Source: Paramecium sonneborni (Eukaryota > Ciliophora > Oligohymenophorea > Peniculida > Parameciidae). Taken from it: 64,000 bases of DNA. Position 1 is the stretch's first letter. Each line of letters begins with the position of its first letter. Both the position numbers and the translations under genes were made by a program. This document shows, piece after piece, positions 12,746 to 26,417 of the stretch. The notes under the pieces were generated by a model, which was not told where the DNA came from, did no database searches, and worked only from the letters and a program-made list of their open reading frames with translations. Location of the stretch: the NCBI GenBank assembly GCA_905182985.1, contig CAJJDN010000050.1, forward strand, positions 372,001-436,000, read 5' to 3'.

Positions 12746-14440
12746 ATGTTTCCAATCGATCTTGCCAAACTAGCCACCTTACAGTCTAAGGTAAAAAATC
12801 AACTAAAACTTTATATATATAAATACATACCATATATTTATACTTAAATACTTAATATTAATATTAGAGATTAGAATCAGACTTCAAGGTACTAGGGAGG
12901 ATAGGAAAGGGTGGATTCTCTAAGGTTTATAAGGTGAACAACTTATTAGATAAGAATACTTACGCTTTGAAAAAAGTAAATTGTGTTTATATATTATTTT
13001 AGATTGAACTCAAAGCTAAGGACATTAAAGATAGCCTTGAGAAAAATATTGAAAGAGCATAAAGAGGTATACTATTTTTATCAAAAAGTTCCTTAGAAGC
13101 CAAATATTTAGCCCGTCTATCACATCCCAAAATTATTAGATATTTTAATTCTTGGGTTGAAGTTATGTAGAACAAATTAGATTCAAATAAGATTATGAGA
13201 AAATAAGAATAAGATTAAAATGATTTCGTTATTGAACGAAATAATTTTAGTTTTTGTGATTCATAATCTAATTCAAAGAATGAACTTGAAAATTTAATTA
13301 TGTTTAAAGACACCCAAAATGAATAGATAAGTTATTCTGAATAAGAAAATGAAATTTAACCAAAATCTAGAGTAAACAGAAAAAAATAAAATTATAATAC
13401 TCAAAATAAAAAATCAACTAGTCAAGATGAAAAAAAATTAGAGTTTGATAAAATCATATTTTACATTTAAACTGAGTTTTGTTAATAAACACTAGAAAAT
13501 TATTTGCAGTAAAGAAACAACGAATTACTAAAACTGAAAAAAAAAAATATTGAAAAATATTAACTCAAATTATAAAATTATGAAAATGAGGCTAAACTTA
13601 TATTAGAATAAATAATTAAAGGATTAGACTATTTGCATAATGAATGTAAATTAGTTCATCGTGATTTGAAACCAGGAAATATTTTTATGAATAGTCCAGA
13701 AGATGTTAAAATTGGTGATTTTGGTTTAGTAACCAAATTAAAGCAATTTTATGACTTTGATGATCAAGATAACAATGATGATATTTGTACAAAAATGTAT
13801 GCTGCTCCTGAACAAATCACTAAAAATATAAATTAAGCTTTTTATGATTAAAAAAGTGATATTTATGCATTAGGTTTAATAATTTTGTTACTATTTCATC
13901 CAATTTCTACTTCTATGGAAATGATTAAAGTAATAAATGATGCCAGAAAAGGAATTTTACCATCTATTCTTAGAGACAAACACATTTAAATAGCTAATAC
14001 TATATTAGAATGTTTAAATCATGATCCAAAACAAAGACCAAATATTAATGAGATTTCATTTAAAGGATCTTCAAATTCATTATCCTCATCAAAGAAAAGC
14101 AGCAATGAATTTAGTAGTGAATCAACTGATTATTTTATTAAAAATATTGGTATTTGTTATGTTAAATTTGAGGATGAAGAAATTTAAGAAAAGTAATTAT
14201 TTTTTAATATATGTTTTTAGATATTTGGTTTTTAATAACAAATAAATTTAGATTTATAAAAATTAGAAAAGTTTAAAAGCTTAAATGATTTATAATCTTA
14301 ATGAATGCAATATATCTTATCTTGATAATGAGATTATAATTTAACACAGTCAATTAGAAAACTTTTCTTTCACAACTACACATAATTATTTATAAGAAAT
14401 TTATGATCAATTATGTGAACTCACTTAATCATTCAATTGA
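12746..14440 (+). CDS. eIF2alpha-kinase-like (GCN2/PERK-type) protein kinase
   Basis: About 510 residues with introns of 77, 27, 30 and 28 nt. The kinase domain begins almost at once: GRIGKGGFSKVYKV, ALKK lysine, and ARLSHPKIIRYFNSWVEV, the last typical of the PEK/GCN2 group. A ~120-residue polar insert follows, then LVHRDLKPGNIFM, VKIGDFGLVTK and MYAAPEQ. An insert in the N-lobe is the hallmark of eIF2alpha kinases, which throttle translation initiation under stress. No RWD, HisRS-like or membrane regulatory region is visible, so the activating signal is unknown. The first intron, 77 nt, is unusually long for this genome. Confidence 0.8.
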
Positions 14441-14485
14441 TTATTATAAATATATTTATATTTATAAATTTTTAGATAAATAAAG

Positions 14486-14894
14486 TCATTCATCCTTACT
14501 CAAAATTACTTTTAAACAGTTAGTAAACGAATTCATTTCATTAATATAGTTATTTTTAGCGAACTCCAACTTTTAAAGTCTTTCTTGAAGAAAATGATAA
14601 TTTTATTAATATTATTCACATGATTCTGTCTCTAACATTAATCTATATTCAAGTAGCTATTTTTATCGCTTTAAAATTTGTAACTAATCTAAATTATTTT
14701 ATTTTATAGAAACAGCTGCTTATTATTCAAGATCACTATTTAATCTTATGGAATTAGTCTGATCTGATGAATTATTGTGTGAATTTCTGTTTGCAAATGT
14801 GATCGGATTTACTTAAATCTTTTTTAAATCAATCAAAGGAGGCTTGATAATTGTGATTGGCTTTCTAAAATATCTAAATCTATATAAACTTCAT
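14486..14894 (-). CDS. Small coiled-coil protein (~127 aa)
   Basis: One open frame runs from the stop at 14486-14488 back through an E/Q/L-rich helix (LEYRLMLETESCEQYQQNY, LQERLQKLEFAKN) that looks like coiled coil, preceded by an N/S-rich stretch. With a 25-nt intron of GTT...TAG type near its 5' end the start becomes MKKPITIIKPPL and the length is an exact multiple of three. Function unknown. It converges on the kinase gene, 45 bp away. Confidence 0.5.
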
Positions 14895-15040
14895 TGTTGT
14901 AGAAGTAATTGATTTTGCTCTTTTTTAATTCACTTATTGTTATTACTTATTTTTTGTGATATCTAAAGTGGATGCAGTAGATTTTTTTTTTAAATTCGAA
15001 TTGCTTTACGACTTACTTTTAATCATTAACAGAAAATAAA

Positions 15041-16951
15041 ATGAAATAGTTGACCAGAGAAATAATTATTTATATAAAATTTTATTATAATTTTGATGGG
15101 GCAATGTTCAAACAATTTGATCGAAAAATTATTCAATTATTAATTGAACAAGGATCATCAATGACATTTAAATCAAATCTTTTATAAGATTTAATATGTA
15201 ATATGATTATGTAATAATAAAGTTTTTTTATTTAGGGTTTATTTTTTAAAGATTTTTTAATTATAATAATTTGATTATCAATAGACCATAGACAAACACA
15301 AAAAAATTAGTAACTTAGTGATTAAGTTCAATAGAATATAATTTGTAAAATGTATAAAACTTAATTTATTTTTTTCAATATTTCATTTATATTTTTAATT
15401 GATGAACATGAACTAGCATTTTATAAAAAAGAACGATTTGATTCCAACCTAATTAGATTAGGTATTTAAATCATTTTATTTCTAGTTAAAAAAATTAAGA
15501 AGTAATTTAAAAAAACTAAAGAACAGTGGGTAATTGTTTTTGTCAGAATCCCTTTAAATCTTAGAAAAGGAACATGAATTTGTTTTCATTAATAATGAAA
15601 TTGAAAATTCTTCAGAAATCTAGCAATATGTTATTTTTGGAAATTTTTAAGGCAATTAAAATCATATTAAATTTGCTAAACATTTACTTATTGAGAGATT
15701 AATAGATTAATTAATTGATTTAAAAAATTATGGGTAAAGGTCTTATTTTATTAAAGAATCCATCTTCCAATGCTAAATGAATCATATTTCTATCCTGTCA
15801 GAGATGAAGAATTTGAGATATTTCCAAATTATAAAATTCAGAAACTCATCCTTTGTAAATTTGGTTTTGAAAATTTACTTTAAGGTAAAGGTAATCAAGA
15901 ATTAATTAACAATAAAAATATACCTTCAGAAATAAATGAAGATATTGAGAGAGAATAAGCTTCAAAGATACAATTTAATGAAAAAATGACAGTTTTTGCT
16001 TTAGGTTGTATGATTTATTATATTTTATTCTAATAAAATGTACATGACAATAAAAGCAATTCGTAATCATAGTAGCAAGCAAATTTTATGGAAAATTAAC
16101 AAAGTTTATTAAGTTAATAAAATATAGAAAATATAGAAAGTTTGGAACCTGCTTTAAAAAAAATAATAACAGATTGTATAAAGGTTTAAAATGAAGACAG
16201 ACCAACTTTAAAAGATATCAAAAAAGAATATTCAAAAATTATTTTTTAATACCAGTTTTAATTTTTAGAAAGATTAAAAATTCGCGATTTAACTGAAAAA
16301 TTTGTGAATCCTAATGAATAAATTACTGGAAGACTTATTATAATGGAGTTTTTAACTAAAATAAAATTTGTTTTAAAATATTTTAAAAATATTAATGATA
16401 GTTAAAATTATAAAACATTGATTATACTGGAATTAATATGTTAAGAGTAGGATAAATTAAAATTAGAAAATAATGAATTAAAATTATGGGATTAGAATAA
16501 TACAAAAGATGAAATAGATGAATTTAAAATTAAATACCTAAACAAGTATCAAGAAATTTTAGACTAATTAATAGATATAATTATGAAAGACAATTAAAAT
16601 ATGTTAATACTTATAGATTTAAATTCAATAAAAAAAAGAGAATTGAAATAATTAAGCTCAATAATTCAATAATCTATAAAAATTTGTAAAAATGATAATG
16701 ATTCTGATAATCTTAGGAATAAATGCTTGTAAAATATCAATAATGTTTTCGTGTATGAGAAATTATTAGAACAATTCACACCATTATAAATTAAATAAAT
16801 AGGTTAAGAAAATAAACAAGAATAAATAGATAATGATGAAAGGAATTAATGCTATGATAGATATGATAGACTAATAAATATTCTATTTGATGATGAGAGT
16901 GGTTTACATAAAGAGATTCTTTTAACGTTGAATTAAAAGTAATATATATGA
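15041..16951 (+). CDS. Degenerate protein-kinase-like gene
   Basis: Starts MKQLTREIIIYIKFYYN. The middle shows kinase-like secondary-structure landmarks: EFVFINNEIE, then HLLIERLIDQLIDLKNYG (helix E), LILLKNPSSNAK (the strand that normally follows the catalytic loop) and, later, TVFALGCMIYYILF with KKIITDCIKVQNEDRPTLKDI (helices F-H). The HRDLKPxN loop and the DFG motif cannot be found in any frame, and at least two frame changes (around 15,280 and 15,780) are not explained by good introns. It could be a pseudokinase with unresolved splicing, a decaying duplicate of the neighbouring kinase, or a poorly sequenced gene. The C-terminal ~230 residues, on an open frame ending at 16,951, match nothing known to me. 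Confidence 0.45.
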
Positions 16952-17429
16952 TAATTATGTTGAATCATTTAATGTTTTAATAAATATTAAAATTAATTTA
17001 ATAATGCTGAATTAGGATTATGATTCTATGATTTAGAAATTATTGTTAATATTTTAAGTCTTTTTGATCATTTCTAATTATTTTATTCTGCTTATTCTTT
17101 TCTTAATATTGATATTCACTTTAAATTAAAAGTATAAATTATTAACTATGAATAATATAAGATCATAATAAATCTGAATGATTGAATACTTGTGATTTGG
17201 CTTACTCATCATTAAGTTTTGTTTTCAAAAAGAATTTAGATTATATTAGAATTTGATTGTATCAAAAAATAAATATAGTTTGATATTTTATGTAAAAAGT
17301 TCTAGAATAGTGAATAAGAAATAAATATAAAAATGAAACCATGAGGTAGAAAGGAATTTAGTTTAAGGAATATATATGAATGAATGTATAATTTATTATT
17401 AAGTTTATTTAATATAAATTTGTTTTACA
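16952..17429. other. Intergenic, one open stretch on plus
   Basis: No gene could be fixed here. A plus-strand frame is open from about 16,949 to 17,170 and encodes a hydrophobic, membrane-like stretch (LIISNYFILLILFLILIF). It has no convincing start and may be a 3' extension of the kinase-like gene in another frame or chance. The rest is AT-rich spacer. Confidence 0.3.
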
Positions 17430-19751
17430 ATGCAACGCTAATAAATGTTACCGACACCAAGGGAAACCAATTAGCAAATTTACAGGGTTGGAGAGCAATT
17501 CATAAAAGGAAATGATTTATAGGTTAGGAAAGCATAAAAGACAAAGGATTATAATTTAGAAGCCATGTATAAATATTAATAAATAGTGTCAAAGATAACC
17601 AATATATCAAAATTCATAAGAAAGTTTATCAAATTGTAATAGTAATAAATCTAGTTCTAAAAATTCAATTGGATTTGATTAATAACCTAGTTATATGGAA
17701 GAATAATAATGGAAATCTTCTCACTTTCACACAAATACTGCACCAGTTAATTTGTATTAAAATATTAGTGAGAAAGATGCAGCCTTTTTGATTAAAGATT
17801 AAGATACAGGTAGTTAGATATTTATATTTTAGGAAATGTTTATGATATTAGAAATACAGAGAAAATCCCAGTAAACAGAGAGTATATGACAAAATTAAAA
17901 AAGAGACACAAATCAGCATGGTAAGGTTGGTGGTAATAGAAAAAAGAAAATAATCAATGTTTATTAAATTATGTTAAATCAAACAATATAAAAGAAGTAG
18001 AGAAGTTATTAGATATAGCATCGAAAGATTTAAAACCTGAAATCAACATAAGAGATGAAAATGGTAATAAATTTAAATATAAGTAAAGGAATGATTCCAT
18101 TGCATTATAGTTGTATGAATCAGAATTACGAATTAGCATTATTACTTTTAAAGAATGAGGCAGATTGTGACTTAACAAACTCATAAGGTTAAACAGCATT
18201 AAGTATATGTGCCTAAAAAGGATGTGAATACATATTATCCTTATTATTAACTATAGGTGCTGATATTAACCATATGGATAATCTTTAAAATACTCCTTTG
18301 CATTATGCTTGTTATTTTTGTATATTGTTAATTTAAACTAAGAACATAAAAGAGTGGCTGAAATATTATTGGCTCGACCTTCAATAATGATTAATATTAG
18401 AAATCTAGATAGCAAAACTCCTTATGATTTAGTCCAACATTGCCATGATCTAAGAATATTATTTGATAAACACTTGAAGGTAGTGAATCAACTTAATTAA
18501 GATGAAATAAGATTCATTTAACTAATGTTAAAGAGTTAGAATATTTGAAGAAACAACTGAAAGAGTAATAACTTCGCCTAATAGTAAATAATAAACAAAT
18601 GCTTATCAAATGTTAAGTCGTTGCTAATCTCCTTAAAAAATAGAATATATGAATTCACATTCAAATAGATCAACAGCATACATTCATCCAGCATAAGATT
18701 ATTGTGAAGTAATTGGACCATCATCAATTAGAATAATATTACAAATAGGTAAAGGATCATTTGGGGATGTTTATTTGGTTGAAAAGAGAATAACTGGTAG
18801 ACCTAATTAAGGACCAAAATTAGCAATGAAAGTTTTACCTAAGAATAAATTTCTTGGTTAAAATTTATTAAGATATGCTTTAACTGAAAGAAATATTCTA
18901 TCTTATTTGAATCATCCATTTATTGTTAAATTAAGATATGCATTTTAAACTAATACTCATTTATGTTTATTAATGGACTTTTGTCCAGGCGGAGATTTAT
19001 CTAAATTAATATAAAGATAATAAAGATTACCAGAATAGTAAGCTAAATTATATTTTGCTGAAATATTAACTGCTTTAGAACATTTACATTAAAATGATAT
19101 AATATATAGAGATTTAAAACCTGAGAATGTTGTTATTGATTAATATGGACATGCTATGTTAACAGATTTTGGATTATCAAAAGAAGGAATTCATGATAAT
19201 TATGGGGCTAAAAGTTTTTGTGGTTCAATGGCATATTTAGCACCAGAAATGCTTAAGAGAGTAGGACATGGTAGAGCTGTAGATTGGTATCATATGGGTA
19301 TATATTAAAATTATAATTATTAGGGATATTATTATATGAAATGATTACTGGTAGACCACCTTATTTTTCAGCTAATAGAGATGAAATGATAAATAATATT
19401 GAATAAAATAATATTCAATTTCCAGAAACAATTACAAAAGAATGCAAATCTATTATATAATCATTATTGATTAAGAATCCAATGTAGAGATTAGGAGCTT
19501 CATCAAGAGATGCTGATGAAATTAAAGATCATCCATTTTTAAAATAAATTAATTGGAAAGATTTATTAAATAGGTATTTCTATTTGTACTAAAAAAGAAA
19601 ATATAAACCACCAATTCCAGTGATTAATGAAGAAATACTTAATTAAAAATTTGATATTCCTTTTGATTTTATACTTTCTGCAGATAAATCTAGTGCCATT
19701 AATTATATTAATGGTTGGTCATTTGTCAATAATGATTTTGTTCAGTTTTGA
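17430..19751 (+). CDS. Ankyrin-repeat AGC-family protein kinase
   Basis: About 710-720 residues in seven introns, three of them with AAG acceptors. Residues ~190-330 hold ankyrin-like repeats ([50 protein letters not shown]). The C-terminal half is an AGC kinase: [55 protein letters not shown] and DWYHMGILLYEM, then an AGC tail ending GWSFVNNDF, which resembles the hydrophobic motif. All catalytic residues are present. The N-terminal exon junction is ambiguous (a 37-nt and a 19-nt intron both keep frame). Ankyrin repeats in front of an AGC kinase are not the usual PKA/PKG layout and suggest protein-directed targeting. Confidence 0.85.
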
Positions 19752-19769
19752 TTTATTTTTATTATTAAC

Positions 19770-21821
<2,052 letters not shown>

Positions 21822-22091
21822 CTTTTTCTTTTCGAACTTCAAATTAAGAAAATATTATATAATTATTAAATTCTAAAATAACGATTTATTCCTATTAATA
21901 CACTCATATACTTTATTATTTTCATAAATTCACATCACATTCTTATTACATATCTTTCAAAAAATCCTACCTTATTCTTATACTTCAGACTATTCATTTT
22001 TATATCGCTTTAAGAATATTAACTTATTTATTTGATATATATTACTAAAAGTTTGAGTTACTTAATATTTGAAAAACAAAAAAGTAGAAAT

Positions 22092-22352
22092 GAAAACAAA
22101 ATAGAAAATCCACTCTTAGATAAAGAATATTAATGGTTTGATTTTTTATTTGATTTCCCAACTCCAATATCAATTTAAATTGATTAATACTTGATTTTAT
22201 ATCGAAACAATTTAACTATCTCATCAAAAACTAAAATTATGCTTGTTCCATTCACAGAATATTATAATTAATGATACACATAAAGATTAGATGAATTTTA
22301 TAAGGTCCCAATTTCAGGCTTAATAAAACTTAACTAAAGAGTCCTGAGAATT
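22092..22352 (+). other. Unassigned open stretch
   Basis: The 530 bp between kinesin-13 and the MORN gene contain a plus-strand open stretch (KEYQWFDFLFDFPTPISIQ, then ISGLIKLNQRVLRISL) interrupted by one TGA near 22,273 and running into the MORN gene's 3' end to about 22,417. It looks somewhat protein-like but has no start or family match. A small gene with an unseen intron, or chance, are both possible. Confidence 0.2.
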
Positions 22353-23763
22353 TCATTATTTGAATATATTTAAAAATTTTATTATTACAAAAATAGGTTT
22401 TAAATATTTACCTAGTGAATATACAAAATGTTAGTAAAATTAAAATTAATATCTTTAGATTGTCTTTAAGATGATTTTTAGAAAGAAAGTGGCATTTTAT
22501 TTTATTATAAAAGATGAAAATACATCAAGATGAGACTCTACATATAAAATGATAATTTATAATTATTGTACAATATTTAATTTATATATTGTTTTATATT
22601 AATCATTACATTTCGCTAATTAATACACCATCTTTAAAAATTAAGTAGCTATTTTAATAGAATTTAAATACATTTCTGACTATTTAATGTCATTAGTATA
22701 TTAAATTTTAGTAAATATATCAATTTTCTTATTATTCTTAAATTCTCCAATTAGTTCTGTTTTCTTTTAATATGTTGGTCTATTAATATTCATACTCTCA
22801 AAAAAAGATTAATTAAAATCTTTAATTTATGTTTCGATTATTGTTTCTTTTCCTCTACCATGTTTTTGATTTTCATAAAATTCACCTTCATAGCTATAAA
22901 TAAATAATAATAATAATTACATGCATTCATAATTTTGAGTTTTTTTAATGAGTTTTCCTTTTCCATGCATCATACCTTTATAAAACTAACCTTCATAATA
23001 TTCATTTTAATTTATTTGTAATTTATATATTCCTAATTAATCTTCCTGATTACATTTATTTTCATTTCTAAATGAAAAAAATATGTTACATCTAAAAAGA
23101 AATTTAATATAAATTTTCTAATTTTAATACTTCAGGTTCTTCTTTGATTTTTACCTAAGTATCATTATTCTTTTATTATTCTTTTATGATAGAATTAGTT
23201 TAAGATTTTTCCTAATTATCATTTTGTTTTTCTTCTATTAATCCTTATGTTATTTCATCTTCTGATGATTGAAAAATTGAACTTTATTTTAAGATTTCAT
23301 ATGCATTATTCATGTTTATTTCAAGAATTGATATTTCATCTAACTATTTTATTAAATTAAAGTTAATTTTTTCCCTACATTCAAGAACCTCTTATAATTT
23401 ATTATCATTTAATATAAAGAACTTATAATTCTCTTTTAATGTTTCAATTAAAGAGTTGTAGTAGTTTATTTTTTATAAAAATAAGTTTTTTAGTTCCAAT
23501 AATAAATTCTCAAACATACTTTACCAATCTTTGACCAACTCCAATGAGTGTTCTAAACAATTTATTATTTCCGACTAATTGATAGTTTCTATAGTTTCTT
23601 AATTTATTTTTTCAAGATCTTTGATAGCTGTGAATGATTATTTTGGCAGTTTTGATTCAAATTAACACATTCCACAACACATCGTCCAATGATTGTTTTC
23701 TTATACAATAAAAGTTACTGGTTAGCCTTAGTGGTCATCTTTTTGACACTATTTAAAATCCAT
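22353..23763 (-). CDS. MORN-repeat protein with N-terminal coiled coil
   Basis: 453 residues with introns of 22 and 27 nt; the total length is in frame. The start is MDFKQCQKDDHQ. A Cys pair (MCCGMC) appears near residue 30, followed by ~190 residues of E/K/L-rich coiled coil, then MORN motifs (YYEGQFYKGMMHGKGKL and YEGEFYENQKHGRGKE). MORN repeats bind phospholipid membranes or act as scaffolds at the cell cortex and axoneme base in protists. The last ~75 residues after the repeats are hydrophobic and less convincing, and the true stop may be earlier. The first 266 bp of the gene recur across the scaffold gap. Confidence 0.7.
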
Positions 23764-24435
23764 TATTATAATTATTATTCTAATTTTGATACTAAGTAGT
23801 ATATTTTAATAATCCTATTGAATTAAGATAAGATATGATAATAATTAAAATGGGCAATCAAAATTTAATTTATTAAGATATATCAAATGATATAATCTTT
23901 AAATTTGTTTTTGAATATACATATTTATTTTAGTTTTTATAGTAAGCTTAAATAAAACTTATGATAAACGGGGAAGGTAATTTTTATTTTATTACTAAAG
24001 TAATCTTAGATTTTGCAGTTCTTTTTAAGTATAATATAAAATTGATAAATGTATATAAATAAAAGTATTGTTTTAAGGTCTAAAAAATGTTATAGTTTAT
24101 AAAGTATTTCAACAAAGTCTAAAGGTAAAAAATAATAAAAAAATAATGTTAATTTATTGATTATATGAATATCAAGAGGCTTAATAGTCAAGATAAGCAA
24201 AATATTTTTATTGATTTATCATTGATTATAAACTATCTTAATAATTTTGCCACTTAGGTTTTAGAAGGAAATCTTGTTGAATTTTAAAGAGATGGGAATT
24301 CTGCTATTCCAATTTCTATTTAGCAATAAGTTATTTAATTTTAGTATTGTTCCTTATTTACTATAAATATTTGCTATTTATCATGGAATAGTCAAAACTA
24401 TATTATAATTTATTGATATTATCATAGTTCCTTGG
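23498..24435. repeat. Unmerged contig overlap 1, left copy (938 bp)
   Basis: Identical in sequence and length to 24592-25529, on the other side of the 156-N gap. Two identical ends abutting a gap are the sign of two contigs that overlap but were scaffolded without merging. The single real locus probably runs from 22,353 through 23,497 into the right copy. Confidence 0.9.
23850..24416 (+). CDS. Possible small protein, left artefact copy
   Basis: Identical to the frame at 24944-25510, in the left half of contig overlap 1. See that entry for the description; only one locus exists. Confidence 0.35.
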
Positions 24436-24591
24436 NNNNNNNNNNNNNNNNNNNNNNNNNNNNNNNNNNNNNNNNNNNNNNNNNNNNNNNNNNNNNNNNN
24501 NNNNNNNNNNNNNNNNNNNNNNNNNNNNNNNNNNNNNNNNNNNNNNNNNNNNNNNNNNNNNNNNNNNNNNNNNNNNNNNNNNNNNNNNNNN
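24436..24591. other. Assembly gap of 156 Ns
   Basis: Run of 156 undetermined bases joining two contigs whose ends are identical. The true gap is probably negative (an overlap of about 938 bp). Confidence 0.97.
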
Positions 24592-24857
24592 AATAATAAA
24601 TTCTCAAACATACTTTACCAATCTTTGACCAACTCCAATGAGTGTTCTAAACAATTTATTATTTCCGACTAATTGATAGTTTCTATAGTTTCTTAATTTA
24701 TTTTTTCAAGATCTTTGATAGCTGTGAATGATTATTTTGGCAGTTTTGATTCAAATTAACACATTCCACAACACATCGTCCAATGATTGTTTTCTTATAC
24801 AATAAAAGTTACTGGTTAGCCTTAGTGGTCATCTTTTTGACACTATTTAAAATCCAT
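24592..24857 (-). CDS. Artefactual 5' fragment of the MORN gene
   Basis: Exact repeat of the 5' end of the gene at 22353-23763, starting at the equivalent ATG (24857) and cut off by the Ns. It should not be counted as a second gene. Confidence 0.85.
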
Positions 24858-24943
24858 TATTATAATTATTATTCTAATTTTGATACTAAGTAGTATATTT
24901 TAATAATCCTATTGAATTAAGATAAGATATGATAATAATTAAA

Positions 24944-25510
24944 ATGGGCAATCAAAATTTAATTTATTAAGATATATCAAATGATATAATCTTTAAATTT
25001 GTTTTTGAATATACATATTTATTTTAGTTTTTATAGTAAGCTTAAATAAAACTTATGATAAACGGGGAAGGTAATTTTTATTTTATTACTAAAGTAATCT
25101 TAGATTTTGCAGTTCTTTTTAAGTATAATATAAAATTGATAAATGTATATAAATAAAAGTATTGTTTTAAGGTCTAAAAAATGTTATAGTTTATAAAGTA
25201 TTTCAACAAAGTCTAAAGGTAAAAAATAATAAAAAAATAATGTTAATTTATTGATTATATGAATATCAAGAGGCTTAATAGTCAAGATAAGCAAAATATT
25301 TTTATTGATTTATCATTGATTATAAACTATCTTAATAATTTTGCCACTTAGGTTTTAGAAGGAAATCTTGTTGAATTTTAAAGAGATGGGAATTCTGCTA
25401 TTCCAATTTCTATTTAGCAATAAGTTATTTAATTTTAGTATTGTTCCTTATTTACTATAAATATTTGCTATTTATCATGGAATAGTCAAAACTATATTAT
25501 AATTTATTGA
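24944..25510 (+). CDS. Possible small MGNQ-start protein
   Basis: An uninterrupted TGA-free frame of 188 codons starting MGNQNLIYQD and ending at 25508-25510. First positions of codons are G-rich (LEGNLVEFQRDGNSAIP), which favours real coding. The start MGNQ would fit N-myristoylation. No family is recognised. It overlaps a 121-codon frame on the other strand (25266-25631), and only one of the two is likely to be real. Intron-like segments (for example GTAATTTTTATTTTATTACTAAAG) lie in frame and could shorten the protein. Confidence 0.4.
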
Positions 25511-25631
25511 TATTATCATAGTTCCTTGGTGTATCTTGTTTAGACCATCTCCTTTTAGGGTTTTATTCTAAATCTTAGTTTTTATTTTGAGATGACTTTC
25601 TGCTTTGCTTTTCATATATTCTTTAATTCAT
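25266..25631 (-). CDS. Possible small basic protein (121 aa)
   Basis: Uninterrupted 121-codon frame, MNQRIYEKQSRKSSQ to YFAYLDYQAS. It is rich in K, Q and N, as many ciliate proteins are, with NPKRRWSKQDTPRNYD near residue 24. Its 3' two thirds overlap the plus-strand frame 24944-25510; its 5' third lies in unique sequence and looks coding. No family is recognised. Confidence 0.4.
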
Positions 25632-25806
25632 TTTAATATTTTATAATAAAGAAAGTTTTTATTCTTACCTCACATTAGATGTTAATTCTGGTATAGAACT
25701 TTCACAAATTATAAATAAGAAAGTAGTATTTCACTTAATTAAAAAAAAATAATTATATTTTACAAAGTGTTCAGTTAGTTAATTAATTAAATGATGAACC
25801 AAGAGT

Positions 25807-26326
25807 ATGAGAAAATGTTTTGCAGGATTGAAAGTTTTTATAATATAAAATGAAGATTAGATAAATAAAAGAAAATTCATTAAAAAAGATTTTAATGAAT
25901 TAAAAAATTCCATATAATTTGAAGAAGAAAACTTTAGTATGAGAATAAAAAATTTTTCTTCCTATAAAAAAGACCCAGTATAAGTTTCAATCCTTAAAAT
26001 TAACTAATTATTATTATTATTATTAAAAGTAATTTTGTAGGTTTATTGGAAAAAATGAAATTTGTTTAACAAACAAAATAGTTTAGATGATGATGTAGTT
26101 ATTAAAGTATACAGAGTTCTTCTAAACTATAATTTAAATTAATGAGAACTTATCAATATCATTAAAGAATGAGGCAAAAGATTAGTAAATCATTTATATT
26201 GAATTTAATATTAAATAAATTGTAGAGTTTGTTACGATGATTCTTTAAAGAATAGCAGAAATCAGTAAATTGACAGAAATGATTGTTGAGGTGTGTTTTT
26301 TACCCAAAATAATATATTTCTTATGA
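25807..26326 (+). CDS. Hypothetical protein (~155 aa)
   Basis: Starts MRKCFAGLKVFIIQNEDQ. A 52-nt intron (GTATAAG...TAAAAG), longer than most here and with an AAG acceptor, joins two open frames and gives an exact multiple of three. The C-terminal part (YIEFNIKQIVEFVTMILQRI) is predicted helical. It ends 91 bp from the convergent Sec61 gene. Function unknown. Confidence 0.5.
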
Positions 26327-26417
26327 TTAAATAATTAATATGAAAGATTAAAAAACTCTTTTATTTGATTATATTTTGTAAATAATTGTGATGTACTTAA
26401 AAAAATACTATATAATA

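Larger units (their letters stand above)
24592..25529. repeat. Unmerged contig overlap 1, right copy (938 bp)
   Basis: Identical to 23498-24435. It carries the first 266 bp of the MORN gene (minus, start at 24857) as a false truncated copy. Confidence 0.9.

Noticed and set aside
24381..24611. Open frames through the N run
   Set aside because: They consist almost entirely of undetermined residues.
23498..25529. Real tandem duplication of the MORN 5' end
   Set aside because: Exact identity and equal length on both sides of Ns, ending exactly at the gap, fit an unmerged contig overlap far better. The same holds for 29526-32140 and 48308-50344.
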